Below the pieces are notes generated by a model, which was not told where the DNA came from, ran no database searches, and worked only from the letters and a program-made list of their open reading frames with translations. A DNA stretch of 5,548 nt, taken from RGIG3009 sp964470515 (lineage in GTDB: Bacteria; Bacillota; Clostridia; Oscillospirales; Acutalibacteraceae). The first letter of the stretch is position 1; the number at the start of each line of letters is the position of its first letter. The stretch spans positions 1 to 5,548 of the forward strand of contig CAYYDD010000080.1 in NCBI GenBank assembly GCA_964470515.1, in the 5' to 3' direction. Positions 1 to 5,510 of the stretch are shown here, in pieces. A program made the position numbers and the translations under genes.

Positions 1-775
1 TCCACAGCGCAAAGATGACCAGTGCGATCGCCATCCAGCCGCGGTCACCGAACGCATCGTTCGACCACACGCCGTTGGCGTACGCCATCACGTACTGCAG
101 ACCTCCCAGACCGGCAATAGCACTGCCGATGCAGGTGGACAGGTACTTGTAGCGTGTGACGTTGATACCCGCCGCATCCGCAGTGCCGGGGTTTTCGCCC
201 ACAGAGCGCAAATTCAGGCCGACGCGTGTGCGGTTGAGCACCAGCGAGGTAATGACCGCGATGATAATGGAAACGTACGTGAGAAAATCGTGCGACAGAA
301 AGATCTGACCAAACCAGCCGAGGTCATCGGCAAACGGCAGACTCGTACGGAAGAATGAGCTCGTTTTGGTAAGGATGATGGAGGGCATATCGCTGTCCAC
401 CAGCTTGATGAGCGAGCCGCCGAAGAAGTTGCCGATACCGATACCGAAGGTGGTGATCGCAAGCCCCGTGACATTCTGGTTAGCGCGCAGCGTGACGGTA
501 AGGAAGCAGTAGATCAGACCCATCAGCACCGAGCCCAGAATGGACGCGAACAGCGGAATGAGGATCGCGAGCGCGGGATTCATATTGGCGATATCGTTGC
601 CGCACGCGTTCTCATACAAAAACGCGCCGATGACACCGCCGATGCCGCCCACATACATAATACCCGGGATACCTAAGTTGAGGTGGCCGGATTTTTCGGT
701 GATGATCTCACCGGTGGAGCCGTAAAGCAACGGCACACCCAGAGGAATAGCACTGCTGATAAACGAGGCGATCAT
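1..775 (-). CDS. Second permease of purine/nucleoside ABC importer (partial, C-terminus off the left edge)
   Basis: Integral membrane subunit of an ABC importer, BPD_transp_2 family, comparable to NupQ of Bacillus or NupC of Lactococcus. I translated 258 codons from ATG 775 with no stop before the window edge; family members run to roughly 300-330 residues, so perhaps 40-70 residues are missing. Visible family marks are HLNLGIPGIM near residues 31-40 (equivalent to the LNLGxEGMM motif), NVTGLAITTFG at 101-111, the cytoplasmic coupling-type loop VGENPGTADAAGINV at 192-206, and RGWMAIALVIFALW at 245-258. Hydrophobic stretches lie near 3-19, 35-54, 68-94, 102-120, 165-180, 211-232 and 247 to the edge. 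The start codon overlaps the stop of the upstream permease in an ATGA junction (772-775), indicating translational coupling, and an AAGGAGGGA site lies 7 bases upstream. It should pair with the upstream permease to form the heterodimeric channel. The family is clear; the substrate is inferred from context. Confidence 0.93.
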   Translation of the reverse strand, partial: MIASFISSAIPLGVPLLYGSTGEIITEKSGHLNLGIPGIMYVGGIGGVIGAFLYENACGNDIANMNPALAILIPLFASILGSVLMGLIYCFLTVTLRANQNVTGLAITTFGIGIGNFFGGSLIKLVDSDMPSIILTKTSSFFRTSLPFADDLGWFGQIFLSHDFLTYVSIIIAVITSLVLNRTRVGLNLRSVGENPGTADAAGINVTRYKYLSTCIGSAIAGLGGLQYVMAYANGVWSNDAFGDRGWMAIALVIFALW

Positions 776-1887
776 GCTTCTCCCTCCTTTTTGGAATGAC
801 GGAATTTCAAGGTATAGCGGATAAAGAACTCACAGCCGACCAGAAACAGAATGACGATACCTGACACGATATCCGCCAACGAGCTGTTGAGGAAGAATGT
901 GTCCGCCACCTTGGCGGCCCCGGTCTCTAAGAAGATAACTAAGCCGGACATAGCCGCCATAATGAACGGGTTGAACTGGCCGAGCCACGAGATCATAATG
1001 GCGGTAAAGCCCTGACCGCCGACGGTGTTGGTGTTGATGGAATGGTCAGTACCTGCGACGAGCAGCATACCGGCAATGCCGCAGATGGCACCCGAGATCA
1101 GCATCGTGCGGATCATCACGGCCTTCACGTTGATGCCGATGTACTTGGCGGTGTTACGGCTCTCGCCGACAACCGCGATCTCGTAGCCGTGCTTGCTGTA
1201 TTTCAGATACACGAACATCGCTACGGTCAGCACGGTAACGATCAGGACATTCAGCAGGTACGGCAGGCCTCCGATGACCGGCAGCGCACCGGTGGAGACC
1301 GGCTGGATGACCTGCGAGCCGCCGCTGGAGATATCCACGTAGTATGACACGATCTGCGTGGCCACATAGTTCATCATCAGCGTGAACAGCGTTTCGTTGG
1401 TGCGATACTGTGCGCCGAAGATGGCCGGGATGAGACCCCAGACAGCACCGGCGACGATGCTGGCCAGCACCACCACGACAATGAGCAGCCAGTTCGGCAT
1501 TGTGCCGCCGAGCTTCATCATACACACCATCGCGACCCAGCCGCCGATAAGTGCCTGACCTTCGGCACCGCAGTTCCAAAATTTCATTTTAAATGCGGGG
1601 GTGACGGCCAGCGACAGACACAGGAGGATGGCCGTTTGTTGCAGGAACCTCCACAGCATACTGGTGCGGCCCTCAAAGATGCGGCCGAATGTGCCGCGGA
1701 ACATCAGATCATAGGTGTCAAGGAAATCGGTACCGGTCAGCAGCGACGACAGAACACCGACGATGAGCATACCGATGAGGAGCGCGGCGAGGCGGATGAG
1801 CCACGCCTTCCACCAGACCAAATCATCGCGCTTGGCAAGGTGCAACAGCGGCTCACGGTGATGCTTGCTCACGGTTTTCTCAGCCAT
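772..1887 (-). CDS. First permease of purine/nucleoside ABC importer
   Basis: Membrane subunit of the importer, 371 residues, BPD_transp_2 family, comparable to NupP of Bacillus or NupB of Lactococcus and of usual length. A charged cytoplasmic N-terminus (residues 1-29) precedes about nine hydrophobic stretches, roughly 31-52, 84-100, 112-127, 132-156, 167-182, 209-229, 256-280, 293-320 and 337-357. Family marks are FWNCGAEGQ at 103-111 (commonly FNIGAEGQ), YRTNETLFTLMMNYVA at 161-176, and the cytoplasmic loop VGESRNTAKYIGINV at 240-254, which should contact the ATPase. The reading frame can be extended to GTG 1896, but that codon abuts the GGAGG sequence, whereas ATG 1887 has it 8 bases upstream, so I start at 1887. 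The start overlaps the ATPase stop by 8 bases and the end overlaps the next permease by 4, so the three are probably co-translated. The cysteine in NCGAEGQ is a mild departure from the usual motif. Confidence 0.95.
   Translation of the reverse strand: MAEKTVSKHHREPLLHLAKRDDLVWWKAWLIRLAALLIGMLIVGVLSSLLTGTDFLDTYDLMFRGTFGRIFEGRTSMLWRFLQQTAILLCLSLAVTPAFKMKFWNCGAEGQALIGGWVAMVCMMKLGGTMPNWLLIVVVVLASIVAGAVWGLIPAIFGAQYRTNETLFTLMMNYVATQIVSYYVDISSGGSQVIQPVSTGALPVIGGLPYLLNVLIVTVLTVAMFVYLKYSKHGYEIAVVGESRNTAKYIGINVKAVMIRTMLISGAICGIAGMLLVAGTDHSINTNTVGGQGFTAIMISWLGQFNPFIMAAMSGLVIFLETGAAKVADTFFLNSSLADIVSGIVILFLVGCEFFIRYTLKFRHSKKEGEA
781..789 (-). promoter_or_regulatory. Ribosome binding site of the second permease
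   Basis: On the minus strand this reads AAGGAGGGA; the AGGAGG core (783-788) is 7 bases before ATG 775. It lies wholly inside the end of the first permease gene, where it encodes the tail KKEGEA, so it fixes the start of the second permease despite the overlap with the preceding stop. Confidence 0.85.
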
Positions 1888-3433
1888 TCTCCTCACCTCC
1901 GTTTTCCTCTAAGCCTTCGGTTTTCGTCATCAGCAGACCGATCTGCTCCTTGGTTGCGGTACGGGCATCCACCAGACCGGTGACCTTACCCGAGCCGATG
2001 ACCAGAATACGATCGCAAAGCTCTATCAGTACGTCGAGGTCTTCGCCGACGAAGATGACGGCCACGCCGCGCTCCTTCTGTTCATTGAGCAGGTTGTAGA
2101 TCGTGTACGACGAGTTGATATCCAGACCGCGCACGGGATAGGCCGCCATCAGTACCGTGGGGGCTGCGGCGATCTCACGGCCGACCAGTACCTTCTGCAC
2201 ATTGCCGCCGGACAAGCGGCGCACGGGCGTGTTGGCGCTGGGGGTGACGACCTCCAATTCCTTGATGATATGCTCAGCGAGATCGCGTGGAGCCTTGCGC
2301 TCCAAGAACATACTCTTGCCGCGGCGATAGCTGCGTAGCATCATATTGTCCACGATATCCATATTGCCGACCAGACCCATACCCAGACGATCCTCCGGCA
2401 CAAACGACAAGCGCACGCCCAACTCACGGATCTGCATCGGAGTCTTGTCCCGCAGATCCTCCGTGTTGCCGGTTTTGGGATCGTGATAGAAAATATCGCC
2501 CTCGGTCAGGTGCTGCAGGCCGGCAATGGCCTCCAGCAGCTCGCGCTGACCGGAGCCAGCGATACCGGCGATACCTAAAATTTCACCCGAACGCGCCGTA
2601 AAGCTCACATCGTCCAGCACCAGCGCACCTTGACGGTTGACACAGCTGATATCCTGCACGACCAAGCGGTCGACCGAATCCTTCGGCTCGCTACGGTGGA
2701 TGTTCAGAGAGATCTTCTTGCCCACCATCATTTCCGTCAGCTCGGCCTCGCTGGTTTCGGCGGTGTTGACGGTGCCGACGTACTCGCCCTTGCGCAGTAC
2801 AGACACGCGATCGGACAGACTCAGTACCTCGTGAAGCTTGTGCGTAATGATGATGATGGCCTTTCCGTCGTCTCGCATACGGCGCAGGATGGTAAACAGC
2901 TTTTGCGTTTCCTGCGGTGTCAGCACGGCGGTCGGCTCGTCCAGAATGAGGATATCCGCACCGCGGTACAGCACTTTGATGATCTCAACGGTCTGCTTTT
3001 CCGACACCGACATCGTGTAGATCTTTTTCTTGGGATCCATCTCAAAGCCGTAGCGGTCGCAAATATCCTTCACACGGGCTTCGGCTGTTTTCAGACTGTA
3101 TTTGCCTTCCTCTTTCAGCCCCAGTACTATGTTTTCCGTCGCGGTGAACACGTCCACCAGCTTGAAATGCTGATGGATCATACCGATCTTATAATCGAAC
3201 GCGTCCTTGGGGGAGGTGATGACCACCTCCTCACCGTCGATAAAGATCTGCCCCTCGTCCGGGAAATAGATACCGGAGATCATATTCATCAGGGTGGTCT
3301 TGCCACTGCCGTTCTCGCCTAAGATCGACAGAATTTCGCCCCGATTGGCAGTGAGATCCACGTTTTTGTTTGCGACCACGCTACCAAAGGTCTTGGTGAT
3401 ATCTTTCAGCTCAATGGCTACCTTGCTTGCCAC
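1880..3433 (-). CDS. Fused double-domain ABC ATPase of purine/nucleoside importer
   Basis: Cytoplasmic ATPase powering the importer, 517 residues, the usual size for the NupO/NupA/PnrC and RbsA-like group with two nucleotide-binding domains in one chain. Domain 1 (about 5-235) has Walker A GENGSGKT at 39-46, Q-loop Q88, a divergent signature MSVSEKQ at 141-147, Walker B ILILDEP at 161-167 and switch histidine H198. Domain 2 (about 258-500) has a degenerate Walker A GIAGSGQRE at 290-298 with no catalytic lysine, FVPEDR at 344-349 in place of a Q-loop, a canonical signature LSGGNVQK at 407-414, a Walker B without Asp/Glu (LMAAYP at 428-433), and E464 where the histidine is expected. One functional composite ATP site is therefore expected, as is usual in this group. 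The start is GTG 3433, with AAGGAGGGG suitably upstream. The gene follows two strong hairpins and overlaps the first permease by 8 bases. The substrate is inferred. Confidence 0.97.
   Translation of the reverse strand: MASKVAIELKDITKTFGSVVANKNVDLTANRGEILSILGENGSGKTTLMNMISGIYFPDEGQIFIDGEEVVITSPKDAFDYKIGMIHQHFKLVDVFTATENIVLGLKEEGKYSLKTAEARVKDICDRYGFEMDPKKKIYTMSVSEKQTVEIIKVLYRGADILILDEPTAVLTPQETQKLFTILRRMRDDGKAIIIITHKLHEVLSLSDRVSVLRKGEYVGTVNTAETSEAELTEMMVGKKISLNIHRSEPKDSVDRLVVQDISCVNRQGALVLDDVSFTARSGEILGIAGIAGSGQRELLEAIAGLQHLTEGDIFYHDPKTGNTEDLRDKTPMQIRELGVRLSFVPEDRLGMGLVGNMDIVDNMMLRSYRRGKSMFLERKAPRDLAEHIIKELEVVTPSANTPVRRLSGGNVQKVLVGREIAAAPTVLMAAYPVRGLDINSSYTIYNLLNEQKERGVAVIFVGEDLDVLIELCDRILVIGSGKVTGLVDARTATKEQIGLLMTKTEGLEENGGEENG
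1893..1900 (-). promoter_or_regulatory. Ribosome binding site of the first permease, inside the ATPase gene
   Basis: The minus strand reads GGAGGTGA, an eight-base match to the anti-Shine-Dalgarno sequence, with GGAGG 8 bases before ATG 1887. It decides the start: the in-frame GTG at 1896 lies within it and could not use it. It is translated as part of the repetitive acidic tail of the ATPase (EENGGEENG). Confidence 0.85.
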
Positions 3434-3439
3434 TGGATA

Positions 3440-3448
3440 CCCCTCCTT
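3440..3448 (-). promoter_or_regulatory. Ribosome binding site of the ABC ATPase
   Basis: The minus strand reads AAGGAGGGG; the AGGAGG core (3442-3447) ends 8 bases before GTG 3433. This supports the GTG start and shows that the ATPase can be translated independently of the upstream lipoprotein gene, from which it is separated by 129 bases and two hairpins. Confidence 0.85.
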
Positions 3449-3455
3449 TTCCTAA

Positions 3456-3499
3456 TTTTCAAGAGTGCGCTACCGAGGTCGGTAGCGTACTGTTCAAAA
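3456..3499 (-). repeat. Long imperfect inverted repeat (second intergenic hairpin, ATPase leader)
   Basis: Two 21-base arms (3456-3476 and 3479-3499) match at 18 of 21 positions around a 2-base centre; the inner part, arms GTACGCTACCGA and TCGGTAGCGCAC on the minus strand, carries a single mismatch, and a real loop would open to about six bases. It begins only 8 bases after the stronger hairpin at 3508-3544 in the direction of transcription and ends 7 bases before the ATPase ribosome binding site. No U-tract follows on the minus strand (the sequence continues TTAGG), so it is a poor intrinsic terminator alone. It may be a stabilising 5' structure for the ATPase-permease mRNA, a backup pause, or an operator palindrome. 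The structure is seen; the function is not known. Confidence 0.75.
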
Positions 3500-3503
3500 C
3501 TGG

Positions 3504-3544
3504 AATTAAAATACGGCGGGGCGGTGTGCGCCCCGCCGTATTTT
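3504..3544 (-). terminator. Strong intrinsic terminator or attenuator between lipoprotein and ATPase genes
   Basis: A perfect 16-bp inverted repeat (arms 3508-3523 and 3529-3544) with a 5-base loop. Its GC-rich core, TACGGCGGGGCG on one arm, is flanked by A4 and T4, so in the minus-strand transcript the stem ends in TTTTAATT. It starts 18 bases after the lipoprotein stop. The run of A on the other side would also let it act weakly in the opposite direction. Because the ATPase and permease genes follow in the same direction with no evident new promoter, I read it as a partial terminator that trims readthrough and leaves the binding protein in excess, as is common for ABC importers. Full termination with a missed downstream promoter is the alternative. 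Confidence 0.85.
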
Positions 3545-3562
3545 GCGGGTTACGAATGACGA

Positions 3563-4759
3563 TCAGCCGTAGTTGCGATCCAGCAGGGTAATGCCGTCGA
3601 TCTCAACGTCGAAGTACGGGCCCGAACGATACTCGGACTCGTAGAAGACGCCGTCCTTGATCGCCTCGGTATCCTTGGTGTAATCGGTGTCGAAGTCAAC
3701 GTCTGCCATATAGGAGGTCAGGGTCTCGCCGCCCTTTGTCCAATTCGTGGTATCGAACACCTTAATGGAGCCGTTTTTCAGACCGGCCTCGACCTCAGCC
3801 AGCTTGTCAGCGGTACCGGTAGCCACGTTCTTACCCAGCTCGGTCAGCACGACGGAGCCGGTCTCCAGCGTACCAGCCCAGTCGGTGTCGATGGCCTCGC
3901 CGTTCTTGACCTGAGTGATCATATACTCAAAGTACGGCACCCAGTTGATGCGGGAGGAAACCAGGAAGGTCTCGGGACAGGCAACGGCGGTGGAGCCGTT
4001 GTAGGAAACGTTGGGGACCTTGGCGTTCTCGCAGGCGGTAGGAGCGCCCATCGAGTCAGCATGCTGGCTGATGAGGACGCAACCGCCGTCGATCAAAGCC
4101 TGGGCAGCCTGCTTCTCCTTCTCCTCGTCGTACCAGGAGCCGGTGAACTTAACGTCCATCGTCACCTCAGGAACGATGGACTTCGCACCCAGATAGAAGG
4201 AGGTGTAGCCGGAGATGACTTCAGCAAAGGTGAAGGCACCGACGTAGCCCATCTTGGGAACGATGGTGCTGTCGGCATCCATCATTTCCTTCAGCTTCAA
4301 ACCGGCAACGACACCGGCCATATAGCGACCCTCGTAAATGTGAGCGAACGCGTTGTGGAAGTTGGATAGACCGGCGGTGTGAGCCTGCGTGCCGGTGGCG
4401 TGGCAGAACTCGACGTCAGGATATTCCTGAGCCGCCTTCATCAAGAAGGACTCGTGACCGAAGCTGTCAGCGAAGATGATATCACAATCCTCGACCTCGA
4501 TCAGTTCCTTCGCCGCTTCATAGCACGCGTTGGACTCGGGGATCTGAGTCTTCTGAACCATCTCTACGCCCATCTTATTGCAGGCTTCGATGGCTGCGTC
4601 AATGAAGTTCTTGTCGTATGTGGAATTTTCGTCGTGCAGGAAGATGAAGCCGACCTTCATCTTTGCGGCATCGTCATCGTTATCCGAGGTATTGCCGCCG
4701 CAAGCGGTCATACCCAGCATCATGACGAGTACCAGGAGCAGTGCCAGTACCTTTTTCAT
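3563..4759 (-). CDS. BMP/PnrA-family purine nucleoside-binding lipoprotein
   Basis: Extracellular substrate-binding protein of the importer, 398 residues, anchored to the outer face of the membrane. Residues 1-19 form a lipoprotein signal (MKK, a Leu/Val/Met-rich core, then MTA) and C20 is the lipidated cysteine, followed by a Gly/Asn/Asp-rich linker to about residue 33. The mature domain opens with MKVGFIFLHDENSTYDKN (34-51), a strand-loop typical of the Bmp family (PF02608), and contains GSWYDEEKEKQAAQALIDGG near 207-226 followed by VLISQHADS (228-236), the conserved family segment. Homologues include PnrA/TmpC of Treponema, BmpA of Lactococcus and NupN of Bacillus, several of which bind purine nucleosides. 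The frame extends to GTG 4804, but that would bury the signal peptide; ATG 4759 has GGAGGG 8 bases upstream. A strong hairpin follows the stop after 18 bases. Ligand identity (guanosine, inosine, xanthosine or a base) is not decidable here. Confidence 0.95.
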   Translation of the reverse strand: MKKVLALLLVLVMMLGMTACGGNTSDNDDDAAKMKVGFIFLHDENSTYDKNFIDAAIEACNKMGVEMVQKTQIPESNACYEAAKELIEVEDCDIIFADSFGHESFLMKAAQEYPDVEFCHATGTQAHTAGLSNFHNAFAHIYEGRYMAGVVAGLKLKEMMDADSTIVPKMGYVGAFTFAEVISGYTSFYLGAKSIVPEVTMDVKFTGSWYDEEKEKQAAQALIDGGCVLISQHADSMGAPTACENAKVPNVSYNGSTAVACPETFLVSSRINWVPYFEYMITQVKNGEAIDTDWAGTLETGSVVLTELGKNVATGTADKLAEVEAGLKNGSIKVFDTTNWTKGGETLTSYMADVDFDTDYTKDTEAIKDGVFYESEYRSGPYFDVEIDGITLLDRNYG

Positions 4760-4767
4760 TGTGTTTT

Positions 4768-4773
4768 CCCTCC
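4768..4773 (-). promoter_or_regulatory. Ribosome binding site of the binding lipoprotein
   Basis: The minus strand reads GGAGGG, 8 bases before ATG 4759. It decides the start, because the longer in-frame GTG at 4804 would place 15 basic residues before the signal peptide. Confidence 0.85.
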
Positions 4774-4785
4774 GTTTTTTCTTTA

Positions 4786-4812
4786 TTACAGTTGCTTTAC
4801 GCAACAGTGTAA
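4786..4812 (-). other. Bulged intergenic stem-loop between xpt and the lipoprotein gene
   Basis: Arms TTACA-GTTGC (4786-4795) and GCAAC-TGTAA (4801-4805 and 4808-4812) pair over 10 bp with a 2-base bulge (4806-4807) and a 5-base loop. It lies 12 bases after the xpt stop. No U-tract follows on the minus strand; an A-rich run comes next and then the lipoprotein ribosome binding site. It therefore looks unlike a terminator and more like an RNA processing or stability element, or a mild attenuator. Only the pairing is directly supported. Confidence 0.55.
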
Positions 4813-4824
4813 CCGTTAGTACCT

Positions 4825-5400
4825 TTAGTCTCTTACAAATTCAATATCCGAGCCGTCCATCGTCGCGATGCGTGCCAGCGATTCCACACGGATGCCGCGG
4901 CCGCGGATAAGTTCGCCGCCCGGCTGGAACGCCTTTTCAATGACGATACCCGCGCCCACCACGGTAGCACCCGCGCTTTCCACCACTTCGATAAGACCGT
5001 TTAGGGCTTGTCCGTTGGCGAGGAAATCGTCGATAATGAGCACGCGATCCTCCGGTTGCAAAAAGCGGCTGGACACGATGATCTGACTGGTCGTGCCGTG
5101 CGTGTACGACTCTACCGTGGCGGTGTACACGTCGCCGAAGATGTTGGTGGTCTTGGACTTTTTGGCAAACACCACCGGCACACCGAAATACTGCGCCGTT
5201 AGGCACGCGATGCCGATGCCGGAAGCCTCAATGGTGAGGATCTTGGTAACGCCCGCATCGTGGAACAACCGCTCAAATTCCTTGCCCAGCTCGCAGATAA
5301 AACCTACGTCGATCTGATGATTCAGAAAGCTGTCCACCTTCAGCACGTTGCCCGGCAGGAACTGTCCGTCACGCAAAATACGATCCTCCAGCAGCTTCAC
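4825..5400 (-). CDS. xpt: Xanthine phosphoribosyltransferase
   Basis: Cytoplasmic purine-salvage enzyme that joins xanthine (guanine less well) to PRPP, giving XMP and pyrophosphate; XMP then feeds GMP synthesis. The protein has 191 residues, matching the Firmicutes Xpt family (about 190-194). Family marks are the N-terminal GNVLKVDSFLNHQID (17-31), TIEASGIGIA at 56-65, the loop VFAKKSKTTN at 77-86, and the PRPP-binding motif VLIIDDFLANGQAL at 120-133 with the paired aspartates D124 and D125. The frame contains two GTG codons, 5406 and 5400. The Shine-Dalgarno-like AGGGGG is only 2 bases from the first but 8 from the second, and starting at 5400 gives the usual MKLLEDRIL N-terminus, so I chose 5400. 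It is the first gene after a strong promoter and is followed after 65 bases by the transporter genes, which argues that the imported compound is a purine. Unlike the B. subtilis gene, its leader has no room for a guanine riboswitch. Confidence 0.97.
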   Translation of the reverse strand: MKLLEDRILRDGQFLPGNVLKVDSFLNHQIDVGFICELGKEFERLFHDAGVTKILTIEASGIGIACLTAQYFGVPVVFAKKSKTTNIFGDVYTATVESYTHGTTSQIIVSSRFLQPEDRVLIIDDFLANGQALNGLIEVVESAGATVVGAGIVIEKAFQPGGELIRGRGIRVESLARIATMDGSDIEFVRD

Positions 5401-5408
5401 GGTCACGG

Positions 5409-5414
5409 CCCCCT
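5409..5414 (-). promoter_or_regulatory. Ribosome binding site of xpt
   Basis: The minus strand reads AGGGGG, one base off AGGAGG, 8 bases before GTG 5400 and only 2 before GTG 5406. It is weaker than the sites of the transporter genes, and together with the GTG codon suggests modest translation of xpt. The spacing chooses 5400 as the start. Confidence 0.7.
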
Positions 5415-5436
5415 AAAAATGTCTAATAATGATTTA

Positions 5437-5465
5437 ATTGTAAACTTTTTGCAAATAAATGTCAA
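5437..5465 (-). promoter_or_regulatory. Sigma-A type promoter for the xpt-transporter operon
   Basis: On the minus strand a perfect -35 box TTGACA (5465-5460) is followed by exactly 17 bases and a -10 box TACAAT (5442-5437), one base from consensus. The start of transcription should be the A near 5430, giving a leader of about 30 bases before GTG 5400. The sequence just upstream is AT-rich and includes a small palindrome, ATTTT-AG-AAAAT (5470-5481), which might be an UP-like element or a regulator site. The placement immediately before xpt and the absence of any other comparable promoter in the window make this the likely operon promoter. Confidence 0.85.
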
Positions 5466-5480
5466 TGATATTTTAGAAAA

Positions 5481-5510
5481 TGGAAAAGGCTGAACTGTAG
5501 GTGTTACAAT
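5481..5510 (+). promoter_or_regulatory. Possible divergent promoter pointing off the right edge
   Basis: On the plus strand TGGAAA (5481-5486, four of six bases of the -35 consensus) is followed by 18 bases and TACAAT (5505-5510), preceded by TGT so that it forms an extended -10. Transcription would start near 5517 and leave the window at an A/G-rich sequence ending AGGA. No gene on that side is visible, so this is a candidate only. Confidence 0.35.

Noticed and set aside
1042..1347. Plus-strand open frames opposite the first permease, the lipoprotein and xpt genes
   Set aside because: All are antisense to well-supported genes and lack ribosome binding sites or recognisable motifs; they are shadows of the real reading frames.
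1888..1896. Start of the first permease at GTG 1896
   Set aside because: This codon lies within the GGAGGTGA ribosome binding site, leaving no spacing; ATG 1887 is correctly placed.
2630..3322. A 230-codon plus-strand open frame opposite the ATPase gene
   Set aside because: It is antisense to a clear ABC ATPase, has a His/Asp/Val-rich composition with no recognisable domain, and is best explained by the codon bias of the real gene.
4760..4804. N-terminal extension of the binding lipoprotein from GTG 4804
   Set aside because: It would put 15 mainly basic residues ahead of a textbook lipoprotein signal; the internal ATG 4759 has a well-spaced GGAGGG.
4760..4824. Possible internal promoter before the lipoprotein gene (TGTAAT as a -10)
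   Set aside because: The upstream hexamer at suitable spacing (TTACAC) has only two matches to TTGACA, and the TGTAA is one arm of the stem-loop.
5419..5493. A 24-residue plus-strand peptide frame (MSNNDLIVNFLQINVNDILENGKG split over AT-rich DNA) that looks protein-like
   Set aside because: There is no ribosome binding site before its ATG, it runs through the xpt promoter on the opposite strand, and AT-rich DNA readily gives such Asn/Ile/Leu-rich peptides.
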